Assembly (NCBI RefSeq): GCF_014596565.1
Contig: NZ_NOIN01000011.1
Location: 95,506-159,505 of the forward strand
Direction of reading: 5' to 3'
From: Pseudomonas sp. PSB18
Lineage (GTDB): Bacteria > Pseudomonadota > Gammaproteobacteria > Pseudomonadales > Pseudomonadaceae
Length of the DNA: 64,000 nt
Every line of letters starts with the position of its first letter. Within the stretch, counting starts at the first letter, position 1. Positions 1 to 9,130 of this stretch are shown piece after piece. The translations under genes and the position numbers were made by a program. The notes under the pieces were generated by a model, which saw nothing but the letters and a program-made list of their open reading frames with translations, was not told where the DNA came from and made no database searches.

Positions 1-622
1 GGAGAACGCCGACACGGCGCTGACTCAACTGGGCTTGGCGCTGCCGGGCGACATCGACAGCGTGGCGCGCCACGAGTCCTTGATCGCCATCCGTGTGTCC
101 CCCGGTCGAGTCGAGCTGTGGGCGCCAGCCGAACAGACCGACGCGCTGAAAACCCGTCTGAACGCAACCTTGGCCGAGACGGACCTGAACCCGTGGCTGC
201 TGGGCCAGATCCGCGCAGGCATCGGCCAGGTCATGCCTGCCACCCGCGAGCTGTTCATCCCACAGATGCTCAACCTGCAGGCCGTCGGCGGCGTAAGTTT
301 CAAGAAAGGCTGCTACACCGGCCAGGAAATCGTCGCCCGCATGCAGTACCTGGGCAAGCTCAAGCGACGCCTGTATCGCCTGCAACTGGACGCCGGCGAA
401 CTGCCGGAACCCGGCACGGCATTGTTCTCTCCCGCTCACGGCAGCGCCATCGGCGAGGTGGTGATCGCGGCGCAAGCCGAACGAAACATTGAACTGCTGG
501 CGGTGCTGCAGGCCGAAACAGCAGAAGAGGGCAATGTGCATCTCGGTGACCTGGAAGGCCCGATACTGAAACTGTTGGACCTGCCTTACGAACTGGACCG
601 CGACCGCGAAATCCAGCGTTGA
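1..622 (+). CDS. ygfZ: tRNA-modifying protein YgfZ, folate-binding (5' truncated)
   Basis: The gene is open from the window edge, so its N-terminus lies outside; 206 residues are visible. The family signature KGCYTGQE is present at about 303-326, followed by the IVARMQYLGKLKRRLYRL stretch and the C-terminal beta domain. YgfZ is a folate-binding homologue of the glycine-cleavage T protein. It supports repair or maturation of certain iron-sulphur enzymes, including the tRNA thiolase MiaB. It ends 34 bases before an HDOD gene on the same strand, so the two may be co-transcribed. Identification is firm; only the start is missing. Confidence 0.93.
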   Translation, partial: ENADTALTQLGLALPGDIDSVARHESLIAIRVSPGRVELWAPAEQTDALKTRLNATLAETDLNPWLLGQIRAGIGQVMPATRELFIPQMLNLQAVGGVSFKKGCYTGQEIVARMQYLGKLKRRLYRLQLDAGELPEPGTALFSPAHGSAIGEVVIAAQAERNIELLAVLQAETAEEGNVHLGDLEGPILKLLDLPYELDRDREIQR

Positions 623-656
623 TCGCAGCATTTGTCGCAATACCTAGAGAATCGAA

Positions 657-1478
657 ATGAGCGATTTGGCGGATAAGGTCCAACGGGACTTGGTAGAGGC
701 CATCGATAACGATGACCTGGTTCTGCCGACATTGCCGGAAGTGGCCCTGCAGATTCGCCGTGCCGCCGAAGACCCGGAAATCAGTGTCAGTGACCTGAGC
801 AAGGTGATCGGCCGCGACACGGCGCTTTCGGCACGCCTGATAAAAGTGGTCAACAGCCCATTGCTGCGCGCCACCCAGGAAGTCACCGACCTGCACACGG
901 CCATTACCCGGCTGGGCGTCAATTACAGCAGCAACCTGGCCATCGGTCTGGTCATGGAGCAGATCTTCCATGCCCGCTCCGAAGTGGTGGAACAGAAGAT
1001 GCGCGATGTCTGGCGTAGAAGCCTGGAGATCGCCGGCGTCAGCTATGCGTTGTGCCGGACTTATACACAGCTCAAGCCCGATCAGGCCGCACTGGGAGGG
1101 TTGGTGCACCAGATCGGCGTACTGCCGATCCTGACCTACGCCGAAGACCATAATGAGCTGCTGTCAGACCCGGTCAGCCTCAACCATGTCATCGAAACGA
1201 TCCACCCTGTGCTGGGGGACAAGTTGCTCAGCGTCTGGGAGTTTCCGGAGAGACTGGTGAAACTGCCGGGCCTTTACCTGGATTTCTCCCGGGAGTCCCG
1301 ACAACTCGACTATGTCGACCTGGTGCAGGTCGCCGCGCTGTACTGCTACAAGGACACTGATCATCCCTTCGGCAGAGTCGACGCGTTCAAGGTGCCGTCA
1401 TTCCAGAAGCTGGGCATCGACCCGAGCGATAAGGAACGATGTGCGCATCTCGAAGAAGCGCGGTCGATGTTTTACTAG
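657..1478 (+). CDS. HDOD domain-containing protein
   Basis: 273 residues. An HDOD domain fills most of the chain: LPTLPEVALQIRRAAEDPE near residue 25, DLSKVIGRDTALSARLIKVVNSPL near 45-65, and AITRLGVNYSSNLAIGLVME near 80-100. HDOD proteins are HD-GYP/HD-related signalling proteins that usually lack the metal-binding HD pair; they act in regulation or stress signalling rather than as proven enzymes. I see no GGDEF, EAL or receiver domain attached. It follows ygfZ closely. The precise role is unknown. Confidence 0.88.
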   Translation: MSDLADKVQRDLVEAIDNDDLVLPTLPEVALQIRRAAEDPEISVSDLSKVIGRDTALSARLIKVVNSPLLRATQEVTDLHTAITRLGVNYSSNLAIGLVMEQIFHARSEVVEQKMRDVWRRSLEIAGVSYALCRTYTQLKPDQAALGGLVHQIGVLPILTYAEDHNELLSDPVSLNHVIETIHPVLGDKLLSVWEFPERLVKLPGLYLDFSRESRQLDYVDLVQVAALYCYKDTDHPFGRVDAFKVPSFQKLGIDPSDKERCAHLEEARSMFY

Positions 1479-1492
1479 ACCAGGCTGCTCAC

Positions 1493-1638
1493 CTGTGGCG
1501 AGGGGATTTAGCGAAACTTCGCACCGCCCCGTTGGGGCGCGAAGCGGCCCTCCGCGTTCTGTCTGATACAACGCAGGGGGCCGCTTCGCAGCCCAGCGGG
1601 GATAAATCCCCTCGCCACAGATAATCCCCTCGCCACAA
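1493..1638. repeat. Intergenic inverted repeat, GAGGGGATTTATCCCC family (long form)
   Basis: The left arm CCTGTGGCGAGGGGATTT is matched near 1600-1620 by AAATCCCCTCGCCACAG, with a GC-rich centre containing GCGAAGCGGCCC / GGGCCGCTTCGC. A second partial copy of the right arm (ATAATCCCCTCGCCACAA) follows directly at 1621-1638. The same element recurs at 47694-47822, and short forms occur at 21100 and 38325. It lies between two convergent genes. Confidence 0.8.
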
Positions 1639-1655
1639 CCGGGTTCGCTTCAGGA

Positions 1656-3047
1656 TCAGTCTGAGCCTGGGATAAAACTCACCCGCACCTTCAACCCACC
1701 CTCCAGCCCGTCATGCAGGCTGATCTGGGCCAGGTGGGCGCGGCAGATTTCTCCGACGATGGCCAAACCCAGGCCAGAGCCGGCGACTTGCTGGTTGCGC
1801 CGGTAGAAACGTTCGAAGACACGGTCGCGCTCGTGCAATGGAATGCCGGGGCCGTCGTCCTCGACCTCCAGCACCGCCGGCGCGGCGACCCGCAGAATCA
1901 CGTTGCCGCCCGAGGGCGTATGGGCCAGGGCATTGTCCACCAGATTGCTCAACAGCTCGTTCAGCAAGGTGGGTTCACCTCGCAGCCACACAGGCTCGTC
2001 GGCCTCCAGGGCCAATGCCACGCCCCGCGCATGAGCCAGCGGCGCCATGGCCATGCCCAACTCACGGGCCAACTGGCTGAGATCCAGCAACTGCGCGCCT
2101 CCTTCGGCAATGGCCCGCGCACCGTTCTCCACCCGTGCCATGGACAGCAGCTGGTTGGCCAGATGCGTCAGCCGGTCAGTGCCCTGGGCCGCGGTTTCCA
2201 GGGTTTCCCGCCAGGTTGCCGGCTCATTGGCGCGCAACCCCAGTTCAAGCCGCGCCTTGAGCGCAGCCAGGGGCGTGCGCAGTTCATGGGCGGCGTCGGC
2301 GATGAATTGCGCTTGGCGCTCGAACTGCCCACGCAAACGCTCGGTAAAGTGGTTGAGGGCCCGCACCAGAGGCCATAACTCGTGCTGCACCTCCACCAGT
2401 GGCAACGGCCGTAGATCGTCCGACTGGCGTTCTTCCACCGCCGTACGCAAGCGCTCCAGCGGACGCAACGCCGCGCTGACCGCGAACCACACCAACAACA
2501 GGGCGCCCACGGCCAGCATGCCCAGGCGCAACAGCGTGTCAGCCATCAGGCCGCGGGCCATGCTGACGCGGGCCTCCTCGGTTTCCGCCACACGGATTTC
2601 CGCCATGCCGTTCATGTTCGGCTCGCTCACGGCCTTGAGCAGGCTCACCACCCGCACATCCTGGCCCTGATAGCGGGCGTTGTAGAAGCGCGCCAGGGCC
2701 GGGTAATCGTCCGTGCGCGGTGTGCCGGGTGGCGGGCCGGGGAGGTTCTCGTAGCCGGAGATCAGTTTCTTGTTGATGTCGTTGACCTGGTAATAGATGC
2801 GACCGGCACTGTCGTAGGCGAAGGTATCCAGGGCCACGTAGGGCACATCCGCGCTGAGGCTGCCGTCGCGTTGCGACAGACCGGCGGCGATGGTCCGGGC
2901 CGAGGCCAGCAACGTCCGGTCATAGGCAGTGTCCGCGGCCTCGCGACCGTTCCAATAGGCACTCAGGCCGCTGGCCAGCATCAATACCACCAGCAGCAAC
3001 GCCAGGTTGCGCAGCAGTCGCCAGCGCAGGCTGTCGGGTTTATGCAT
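1656..3047 (-). CDS. tctE: Sensor histidine kinase TctE
   Basis: 463 residues. An N-terminal membrane helix (about 13-32), a periplasmic region of about 130 residues and a second helix (about 172-192) are followed by a HAMP-like linker. The H-box IADAAHELRTPLAALK carries the phospho-accepting His near residue 250. The ATP-binding N-box (NELLSNLVDNALAHT) and G boxes (DDGPGIP, GSGLGLAIVG) are all intact. It overlaps the upstream response regulator by 8 bases, so the pair is translationally coupled. Its position divergent from tctCBA indicates the TctDE system that senses citrate or other tricarboxylates and switches on the TTT transporter. Confidence 0.92.
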   Translation of the reverse strand: MHKPDSLRWRLLRNLALLLVVLMLASGLSAYWNGREAADTAYDRTLLASARTIAAGLSQRDGSLSADVPYVALDTFAYDSAGRIYYQVNDINKKLISGYENLPGPPPGTPRTDDYPALARFYNARYQGQDVRVVSLLKAVSEPNMNGMAEIRVAETEEARVSMARGLMADTLLRLGMLAVGALLLVWFAVSAALRPLERLRTAVEERQSDDLRPLPLVEVQHELWPLVRALNHFTERLRGQFERQAQFIADAAHELRTPLAALKARLELGLRANEPATWRETLETAAQGTDRLTHLANQLLSMARVENGARAIAEGGAQLLDLSQLARELGMAMAPLAHARGVALALEADEPVWLRGEPTLLNELLSNLVDNALAHTPSGGNVILRVAAPAVLEVEDDGPGIPLHERDRVFERFYRRNQQVAGSGLGLAIVGEICRAHLAQISLHDGLEGGLKVRVSFIPGSD

Positions 3048-3711
3048 CGCGGGTTTCCAGCAGATAACCCAAACCCCTGAATGTCACGATCGCCACGGCA
3101 TGCCCATCGAGTTTCTTGCGCAGGCGGTGAACGTAGATTTCAATCGCATCGGGGCTGGCTTCCTCGTCCAGGCCGAACACCTGGGCGGCGAGTTGCTCCT
3201 TGCTCATCACCCGCCCCGGCCGCGCGATCAACGCCTCCAACACGGCTTGCTCGCGGGACGTCAGGGTCAATAGTTCGTCGTCGAGGGTAAAGCGCCGGGT
3301 GTCCAGGTCGTAGATCAGTCCGCCACAACGTTGCTGGCGCTCGCCGCCCAGTACGCTGCGCCGCAACAGTGCCTTGACCCGGGCCTCAAGCTCAGTGAGC
3401 TCGAAGGGCTTGGCCAGGTAATCGTCGGCGCCGAGGTTGAGACCATGCACCCGGTCCTTGACGTCACTGCGAGCCGTCAGCATCAACACCGGCAAGGTCT
3501 TGCCCCGGGCCCGCAGGCGCGCCAGCACTTCAAAGCCGTCCATGCGCGGCAGCCCGACATCGAGTACTGCCACGGCGTATTCCTCACTGCTCAGCGCCAG
3601 GTCGGCGGCCACCCCGTCGTGCAACACATCCACCGTCAAACCGGTGCTCTTGAGCGCTTGGGCAACGCTTTCGGCGAGCTGCAAATGGTCTTCGACGAGC
3701 AGAACACGCAT
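3040..3711 (-). CDS. tctD: Response regulator TctD (OmpR family)
   Basis: 223 residues. It has a receiver domain (residues 1-115) with acidic pocket VEDH, phospho-acceptor Asp51 in VLDVGLP, and the conserved Lys in LAKPF. A winged-helix trans_reg_C domain follows (about 125-220, with LTSREQAVLEALI and the recognition helix in AIEIYVHRLRKKL). It is the first gene of the tctDE operon, transcribed away from tctC. The intervening 3712-4152 region is therefore the likely target. Confidence 0.93.
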   Translation of the reverse strand: MRVLLVEDHLQLAESVAQALKSTGLTVDVLHDGVAADLALSSEEYAVAVLDVGLPRMDGFEVLARLRARGKTLPVLMLTARSDVKDRVHGLNLGADDYLAKPFELTELEARVKALLRRSVLGGERQQRCGGLIYDLDTRRFTLDDELLTLTSREQAVLEALIARPGRVMSKEQLAAQVFGLDEEASPDAIEIYVHRLRKKLDGHAVAIVTFRGLGYLLETRDA

Positions 3712-3942
3712 GTTTTTTCCTCGATTCAGGAACGGTCGGCGCCATTCAATGGCGCGGAGTTTACAGCCGCATCCGCTGCTGTGAAGCCTAAAAACATCCT
3801 GAAAGCTTTTGAAAGGTTAGCGAAAGGTTGAGCCATTAGAGTCCTCTCACGGACAGTTTCGACTGCCGATCGCCAAACACAATCGCGAACGAGAAACGCC
3901 CCGATGCGTTTTCACATAAGAACAATAAAGCGGAGTATCCCC

Positions 3943-4059
3943 ATGCTGTCCATGCAGCCCCAGGCGCCGATGCCTGCTCGCTTTTCCCGCCCCAACCCGC
4001 CCCCTCGTGGCCAGTGCCGCCAGCGAATGCCCGGACGTATACCGGTGGCTCAGCTATAG
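3943..4059 (+). CDS. Possible short ORF in the tctD-tctC gap (38 aa)
   Basis: An ATG at 3943 has a GGAG at 3932-3935 about 7 bases upstream and opens 38 codons rich in Pro, Arg and Gln, ending at a TAG. Other Pseudomonas tct loci carry the porin gene opdH between tctD and tctC; here there is room only for this stub. It could be a leader peptide, the decayed 5' end of a lost porin gene, or chance. No family is recognisable, so confidence is low. The rest of 3712-4152 shows no gene; it should hold the divergent tctDE and tctCBA promoters, but I could not fix a -35/-10 pair. Confidence 0.25.
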   Translation: MLSMQPQAPMPARFSRPNPPPRGQCRQRMPGRIPVAQL

Positions 4060-4152
4060 ATTCATGTTCCTGCGATGGACCTGTTGCCCGATCCAAAGGG
4101 TTCGGCAGCACAACGACTGCAACACACAATAACAACTCCCGTGGAGACGAGA

Positions 4153-5130
4153 ATGAACCTATCAATGCGTAAAGTAGCCCTGGCCGTCGGATGCCTCATG
4201 TTCACCGGACAGTTGCTCGCCGAACCGAAACGCCCGGAGTGCATCGCTCCCGCAGCGCCCGGCGGTGGTTTTGACCTGACCTGCAAGCTGGCGCAAAGCG
4301 CGCTGGTGAACCAGAAGCTGTTGACCAAGCCGATGCGTGTCACCTACATGCCTGGCGGTGTCGGCGCGGTGGCCTACAACGCCGTGGTCGCGCAACGTCC
4401 GGCGGACGCCGGCACGTTGGTGGCCTGGTCCAGTGGCTCATTGCTGAACCTGGCACAAGGCAAGTTCGGTCGTTTCGACGAAACCAACGTGCGCTGGCTG
4501 GCAGCCGTGGGCACCAGCTACGGCGCCATCGCAGTAAAAAGCGATTCGCCCTACAAGAACCTCGACGATCTGGTACAGGCCCTGAAGAAAGATCCTGGAT
4601 CCGTCGTCATCGGTTCCGGCGGTACCGTCGGCAGCCAGGACTGGATGCAAACCGCACTGATCGCCAAGGCTGCAGGTATCGATCCACGCAAATTGCGCTA
4701 CGTGGCGCTCGAAGGCGGCGGAGAGATTGCCACTGCCCTGCTGGGCGGTCACATCCAGGTGGGCAGCACCGACATTTCCGACTCCATGCCCCACATCCTG
4801 AGCGGTGACATGCGCCTGCTGGCGGTGTTCGCCGAGAAACGCCTGGACGAGCCGGAAATGAAGGACATCCCCACCGCTCGCGAGCAAGGCTACGACATCC
4901 TGTGGCCGGTGGTGCGCGGCTTCTACCTGGGGCCGAAGGTGAGTGACGAAGACTACGCCTGGTGGAAAGACGCGTTCGACAAGCTGCTGGCTTCCGAAGA
5001 GTTCGCCAAGCTGCGTGACCAGCGCGAACTGTTCCCGTTCGCCATGACTGGCCCGGAACTGGACACCTACGTGAAGAAGCAAGTGGCCGATTACAAGGTG
5101 CTGGCCAAAGAGTTCGGCCTGATCCAGTAA
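4153..5130 (+). CDS. tctC: Tripartite tricarboxylate transporter substrate-binding protein TctC
   Basis: 325 residues from the ATG at 4153. I chose it because GGAGA lies just upstream and a clean signal peptide follows (KVALAVGCLMFTGQLLA, cleavage near residue 23). An earlier in-frame ATG at 4075 would bury that signal in the chain. The mature protein starts with the Bug/TctC-type binding-loop sequence CIAPAAPGGGFDLTCKLA. It is a periplasmic two-lobed receptor that delivers citrate or a related tricarboxylate to TctAB. It is the first gene of tctCBA and is presumably controlled by the divergent TctDE. Confidence 0.93.
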   Translation: MNLSMRKVALAVGCLMFTGQLLAEPKRPECIAPAAPGGGFDLTCKLAQSALVNQKLLTKPMRVTYMPGGVGAVAYNAVVAQRPADAGTLVAWSSGSLLNLAQGKFGRFDETNVRWLAAVGTSYGAIAVKSDSPYKNLDDLVQALKKDPGSVVIGSGGTVGSQDWMQTALIAKAAGIDPRKLRYVALEGGGEIATALLGGHIQVGSTDISDSMPHILSGDMRLLAVFAEKRLDEPEMKDIPTAREQGYDILWPVVRGFYLGPKVSDEDYAWWKDAFDKLLASEEFAKLRDQRELFPFAMTGPELDTYVKKQVADYKVLAKEFGLIQ

Positions 5131-5185
5131 CCGTCTCTGTTCTCGCGGTGGCGTCGGTTTCCCCGGCGCTGCCCAGGAGTTAGTC

Positions 5186-5647
5186 ATGCTCACCCTCCAA
5201 CGTATTTTTGCCGCGGTGCTGTTGCTGGTCTGTATTGGCCTCGCGCTGATGGCTTGGCCGTACCAGGCCGCTTTTTCCTACGAACCCGTGGGCCCACGTG
5301 CCTTTCCCTTGCTGATGCTGGGACTGATGGGCCTGGCACTGCTGTACATGGTGTTCCGCCCTGTTCCCATCGTGCACAGCGAAGACGAACCGCAACTGGA
5401 CCGTGAAACCCTGCAAAAGATCGGCATCTGCGTGGTGCTGTTACTGGTATTCGCCGGAACCTTCGAGCCCTTGGGCTTCATCCTCTCCAGCATCCTGATC
5501 GGGGTACCGATGGCTCGCCTGTATGGCGGCCGCTGGGTGCCGAGCGTGGTGATCATCTGCCTGATGGCCATCGGTCTTTATCTGTTGTTCGACAAGCTGA
5601 TGGACGTGCCGCTGCCCTTGGGCCTGCTCGACGTCCTGGAGAATTGA
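5186..5647 (+). CDS. tctB: TTT transporter small membrane subunit TctB
   Basis: 153 residues with four predicted membrane helices (about 6-24, 33-52, 78-97 and 118-137), as usual for TctB. It follows tctC after 55 bases with AGGAG before the ATG, and is separated from tctA by a single base. It forms the permease with TctA; the large subunit probably carries the transport path. Confidence 0.92.
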   Translation: MLTLQRIFAAVLLLVCIGLALMAWPYQAAFSYEPVGPRAFPLLMLGLMGLALLYMVFRPVPIVHSEDEPQLDRETLQKIGICVVLLLVFAGTFEPLGFILSSILIGVPMARLYGGRWVPSVVIICLMAIGLYLLFDKLMDVPLPLGLLDVLEN

Positions 5648-5648
5648 T

Positions 5649-7163
5649 ATGGATACCCTGAATTATCTCGGCCAGGGTTTCGGTGTCGCGCTGACGCCTT
5701 ATAACCTCGTCACGGCGCTGACCGGCACGCTGATCGGCACTGTGGTCGGCCTGCTGCCCGGCCTGGGTCCGATCAACGGCGTGGCCCTGCTGATCCCGAT
5801 TGCGTTTGCCCTGGGCCTGCCGCCGGAATCGGCGCTGATCCTGCTGGCAGCGGTGTACCTGGGTTGCGAATACGGCGGGCGCATCAGCTCGATCCTGCTC
5901 AACATCCCGGGGGAAGCCTCCACCGTGATGACCACCCTAGACGGCTACCCGATGGCCCGCCAGGGCCTGGCTGGGGTAGCGTTGTCGCTGTCGGCGTGGA
6001 GCTCGTTCATCGGCGCGTTCATTGCCACCTGCGGCATGGTGCTGTTCGCCCCGCTGTTGGCCAAATGGGCAATTGCCTTCGGACCGGCGGAATATTTCGT
6101 CCTGATGGTATTCGCCATCGTCTGCCTCGGCGGCATGGCCGGCGACCGCCCGCTCAAGACGTTTATCGCGGCGTTGATCGGTCTGTTCCTGTCTTCTGTC
6201 GGGATCGATGCCAACAGCGGCGTGTACCGCTTCACCGGTGACAGCGTCCACCTGGCCGACGGCATCCAGTTCGTCGTGCTGGTACTGGGTCTGTTCTCCG
6301 TCAGCGAAATCCTGTTGATGCTGGAAAAAACCCATCGCGGCCAGGAAGCGGTGCAAGCCACCGGACGGATGATGTTCAACTTCAAGGAAGCCGCCTCGGT
6401 GTTCGTCGTGAACCTGCGTTGCGGCGTGCTTGGTTTCATCATGGGTGTACTGCCGGGTGCTGGCGCAACCCTGGCCAGTGCCGTGGCCTACATGACCGAG
6501 AAGCGCATCGCCGGCGCCAGCGGTACCTTCGGCCAGGGCGACAAGCGTGGCCTCGCCGCGCCGGAAACCGCCATCGGTGGTGCTGCCTGCGGCGCATTGG
6601 TACCGATGCTGACCCTCGGCGTTCCCGGTTCGGGCACCACGGCGGTGATGATCGGCGCGCTGTCGCTGTACAACATCACCCCCGGTCCACTGTTGTTCCA
6701 ACAGCAACCGGACATCGTCTGGGGCCTGATCGCGTCGTTGTTCGTGGCCAACATCATGCTGGTGATCCTCAACATTCCGATGATCCGCGTGTTCACCCGT
6801 ATCCTGGCAGTACCGAACTGGGCACTGGTGCCAGTCATCGCCATCATTACCGGCATCGGTGTCTACGCGGTGCACGCCACCACGTTCGACCTGTTCCTGA
6901 TGACCGGCATCGGCATCTTTGGGTACATCCTGCGCAAGCTGGACTTCCCGCTGTCGCCAGTGCTGCTGGGTTTCATCCTCGGCGGTCTGATGGAGCAGAA
7001 CCTGCGGCGTGCGCTGTCGATTTCCAACGGTGCGCTGGAGATCCTCTGGTCAAGCCCGATCACCTTTGGCTGCTGGATCCTGACGGCGATCATGCTGGTC
7101 ATGCCACTGCTGCGGATCTGGCGTCGCCGCGCCGCCCAACGACGTGCCGTGGCCGATGTCTGA
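5649..7163 (+). CDS. tctA: TTT transporter large membrane subunit TctA
   Basis: 504 residues with about 12 hydrophobic helices. The family hallmarks are visible: GLLPGLGPINGVALLIP near residues 35-51, and the repeat-related GVLPGAGATLASAVAYMTEKR near 265. Length matches the family (about 500). This is the main permease of the sodium- or proton-coupled tricarboxylate uptake system. Its 3' end overlaps the next gene by 8 bases. Confidence 0.94.
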   Translation: MDTLNYLGQGFGVALTPYNLVTALTGTLIGTVVGLLPGLGPINGVALLIPIAFALGLPPESALILLAAVYLGCEYGGRISSILLNIPGEASTVMTTLDGYPMARQGLAGVALSLSAWSSFIGAFIATCGMVLFAPLLAKWAIAFGPAEYFVLMVFAIVCLGGMAGDRPLKTFIAALIGLFLSSVGIDANSGVYRFTGDSVHLADGIQFVVLVLGLFSVSEILLMLEKTHRGQEAVQATGRMMFNFKEAASVFVVNLRCGVLGFIMGVLPGAGATLASAVAYMTEKRIAGASGTFGQGDKRGLAAPETAIGGAACGALVPMLTLGVPGSGTTAVMIGALSLYNITPGPLLFQQQPDIVWGLIASLFVANIMLVILNIPMIRVFTRILAVPNWALVPVIAIITGIGVYAVHATTFDLFLMTGIGIFGYILRKLDFPLSPVLLGFILGGLMEQNLRRALSISNGALEILWSSPITFGCWILTAIMLVMPLLRIWRRRAAQRRAVADV

Positions 7164-8193
7164 AACAACCTTCAGACAATGGTGGGGAACACCGCTGGTC
7201 GGTCTGACCGGCGGTTATCTGGCCAGCCTGATCGGCTGGCCTTTGCCCTGGATGGTCGGCTCGTTGCTGGCGATCATCCTGGTGCGCTGCCTGACGCCAT
7301 GGCAACTGCAGGAAATCCCCGGCGGCCGTAAATGCGGCCAATGGATCGTGGGCATCGGTATTGGCCTGCACTTCACCCCACTGGTGATGGAGCAGGTCCT
7401 GGGCCACTTCGGCCTGATCTTTTTCGGCGCGCTGATCACCAGCGTGTCCAGCGTGGTGAGTGTGTGGCTGATGCGCCGCACCGGCGAAGACCGCGCCACC
7501 GCTTTCTTCTCCAGCATGCCGGGCGGTTCCGGCGAAATGGTCAACCTTGGTTCGCGCAATGGTGCGGACCTCAGCCGCGTCGCCGCGGGACAGAGCTTGC
7601 GGGTCCTGGTGGTGGTGCTGTGCGTGCCCGCAGCCTTCAAATACCTGTTGGGCGAAGGCGCTCCGGTGCAGCACGCCACCACCGTGGATTGGTTGTGGCT
7701 GGTGCTGTTGTTCCCGGCGGGCGCCCTGCTCGCCTGGGTCTGGGAACGCCTGCGCCAACCCAACCCGTGGCTGTTCGGGCCGCTGTTGGTAAGTGCGGCG
7801 GTCAGTATCGGTTGGGACCTGCACATCGGCTTGCCCCATGGCGGCAGCCAGATTGGCCAGTGGCTGATCGGCAGCGGCCTGGGTTGTCATTTCAACCGGC
7901 AATTCTTTCGCCGGGCGCCCTCGTTCATGGGGCGCACCTTGATCGGCACGGTGTTGACGATGCTGATCGCCACCCTCGCGGCCTTGGGCCTGAGCATGCT
8001 GACCCGTCTGGACCTGCGTTCACTGACCCTCGGCATGATGCCCGGTGGCATCGCGGAAATGAGCCTGACAGCGGAGACGCTGCAATTGTCGGTACCGCTG
8101 GTGACGGCATTGCAGGTGATGCGACTGTTGTTCGTGTTGTTTCTGGCGGAGCCGTTGTTCAGGTATTGGATGCGACGACCGGGTTCCGTCTGA
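7156..8193 (+). CDS. AbrB family membrane protein (duplicated AbrB domain)
   Basis: 345 residues from the ATG at 7156; a GTG at 7144 would add four residues. About ten hydrophobic segments form two related halves. Each half contains a GxSGEMV/GGIAEMS-type motif (MPGGSGEMVNLG near residue 122 and MPGGIAEMSLTAE near 294), diagnostic of the AbrB duplication family. This family is often mislabelled ammonia monooxygenase. It overlaps tctA and is in the same operon, so it may help with substrate or product efflux. Its biochemical function is not established. Confidence 0.85.
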   Translation: MSETTFRQWWGTPLVGLTGGYLASLIGWPLPWMVGSLLAIILVRCLTPWQLQEIPGGRKCGQWIVGIGIGLHFTPLVMEQVLGHFGLIFFGALITSVSSVVSVWLMRRTGEDRATAFFSSMPGGSGEMVNLGSRNGADLSRVAAGQSLRVLVVVLCVPAAFKYLLGEGAPVQHATTVDWLWLVLLFPAGALLAWVWERLRQPNPWLFGPLLVSAAVSIGWDLHIGLPHGGSQIGQWLIGSGLGCHFNRQFFRRAPSFMGRTLIGTVLTMLIATLAALGLSMLTRLDLRSLTLGMMPGGIAEMSLTAETLQLSVPLVTALQVMRLLFVLFLAEPLFRYWMRRPGSV

Positions 8194-8207
8194 TCGTCCG
8201 TGGCGCT

Positions 8208-8290
8208 TTCATCGCGAGCAGGCTCGCCCCCACATGGATCCGTGCCAGCACCGCGGATCCTCTGTGGGAGCGAGCCTGCTCGCGATGAGG
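8208..8290. repeat. REP-type inverted repeat between convergent genes
   Basis: Arms TCATCGCGAGCAGGCTCGCC and GGAGCGAGCCTGCTCGCGA face each other across a centre that contains its own GGATCC pair. It belongs to the same family as the repeat at 10261. It lies between convergent genes and may act as a transcript-end structure. Confidence 0.85.
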
Positions 8291-8307
8291 CCCGCATTGC
8301 CGAACAC

Positions 8308-9000
8308 TTAAACCGGCGGCAACCGCCAGTCGATCGGCGCCTCGCCGTGTTGTTCCAGAAACTTGTTGGTCCGGCTGAAATGCCCGCATCCCAGGAAGCC
8401 CCGATAAGCCGACAGCGGCGATGGGTGGACCGAGGTCAGTACCAGGTGCTTGGTGGCGTCGATCAGCTTCTGCTTGCTCTGGGCATGGGCGCCCCATAGC
8501 AGGAACACCAGATGCGGCTGATGGGCGCTGACCACTTCGATGACCCGGTCGGTAAAATGCTGCCAGCCCTTGCCCGCATGGGCGTTGGCATTGGCGCGCT
8601 CCACGGTCATGGTGGTATTGAGCAGCAACACGCCTTGGTCGGCCCAGCTTTGCAGATAACCGTGGTTGGGGATGTCGATGTTCAGGTCGCGCTTCAATTC
8701 CTTGAAGATATTCACCAGCGACGGCGGCGCCGGGACGCCCGGCTGCACCGAAAAGCATAGGCCATGGGCCTGGCCCGGCCCATGATAGGGGTCTTGCCCG
8801 AGGATCACGACCTTGACCTTGTCCAACGGTGTGGAATTGAGGGCATTGAAAATCAACGAGGCCGGTGGATAGATCTCCTTGCCAGCGGCGTACTCCTGTC
8901 GCAGGAATTCGCGCAACTCTGCCATGTAGGGCTGGTCGAACTCGGCACGCAGCGCCTGCTTCCAGCTCGGTTCGAGTTTGATACGGTCGTCAGCAGTCAT
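8308..9000 (-). CDS. ung: Uracil-DNA glycosylase
   Basis: 230 residues from the ATG at 9000. Upstream in-frame extension to 9099 lacks conservation signals and would make the protein too long. Family-1 motifs are intact: the water-activating GQDPYHG with Asp70, the uracil-binding LLLNTTMTVE, and the DNA-intercalation loop HPSPLSAYRGFLGCGHF near the C-terminus. It removes uracil from DNA at the start of base-excision repair. It is monocistronic, convergent with the tct operon and divergent from the next gene. Confidence 0.96.
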   Translation of the reverse strand: MTADDRIKLEPSWKQALRAEFDQPYMAELREFLRQEYAAGKEIYPPASLIFNALNSTPLDKVKVVILGQDPYHGPGQAHGLCFSVQPGVPAPPSLVNIFKELKRDLNIDIPNHGYLQSWADQGVLLLNTTMTVERANANAHAGKGWQHFTDRVIEVVSAHQPHLVFLLWGAHAQSKQKLIDATKHLVLTSVHPSPLSAYRGFLGCGHFSRTNKFLEQHGEAPIDWRLPPV

Positions 9001-9130
9001 GATTGCACCCGGTAAAAACAATGGGCGCACCCTAGGAAAGCCTACATGGCTTGTCAATTGATCTGACGCAGAACCGGCACTTTCCCACGCAGCGTTCATA
9101 CTGAATATTCAATTTCTGATCGAGGTCACG

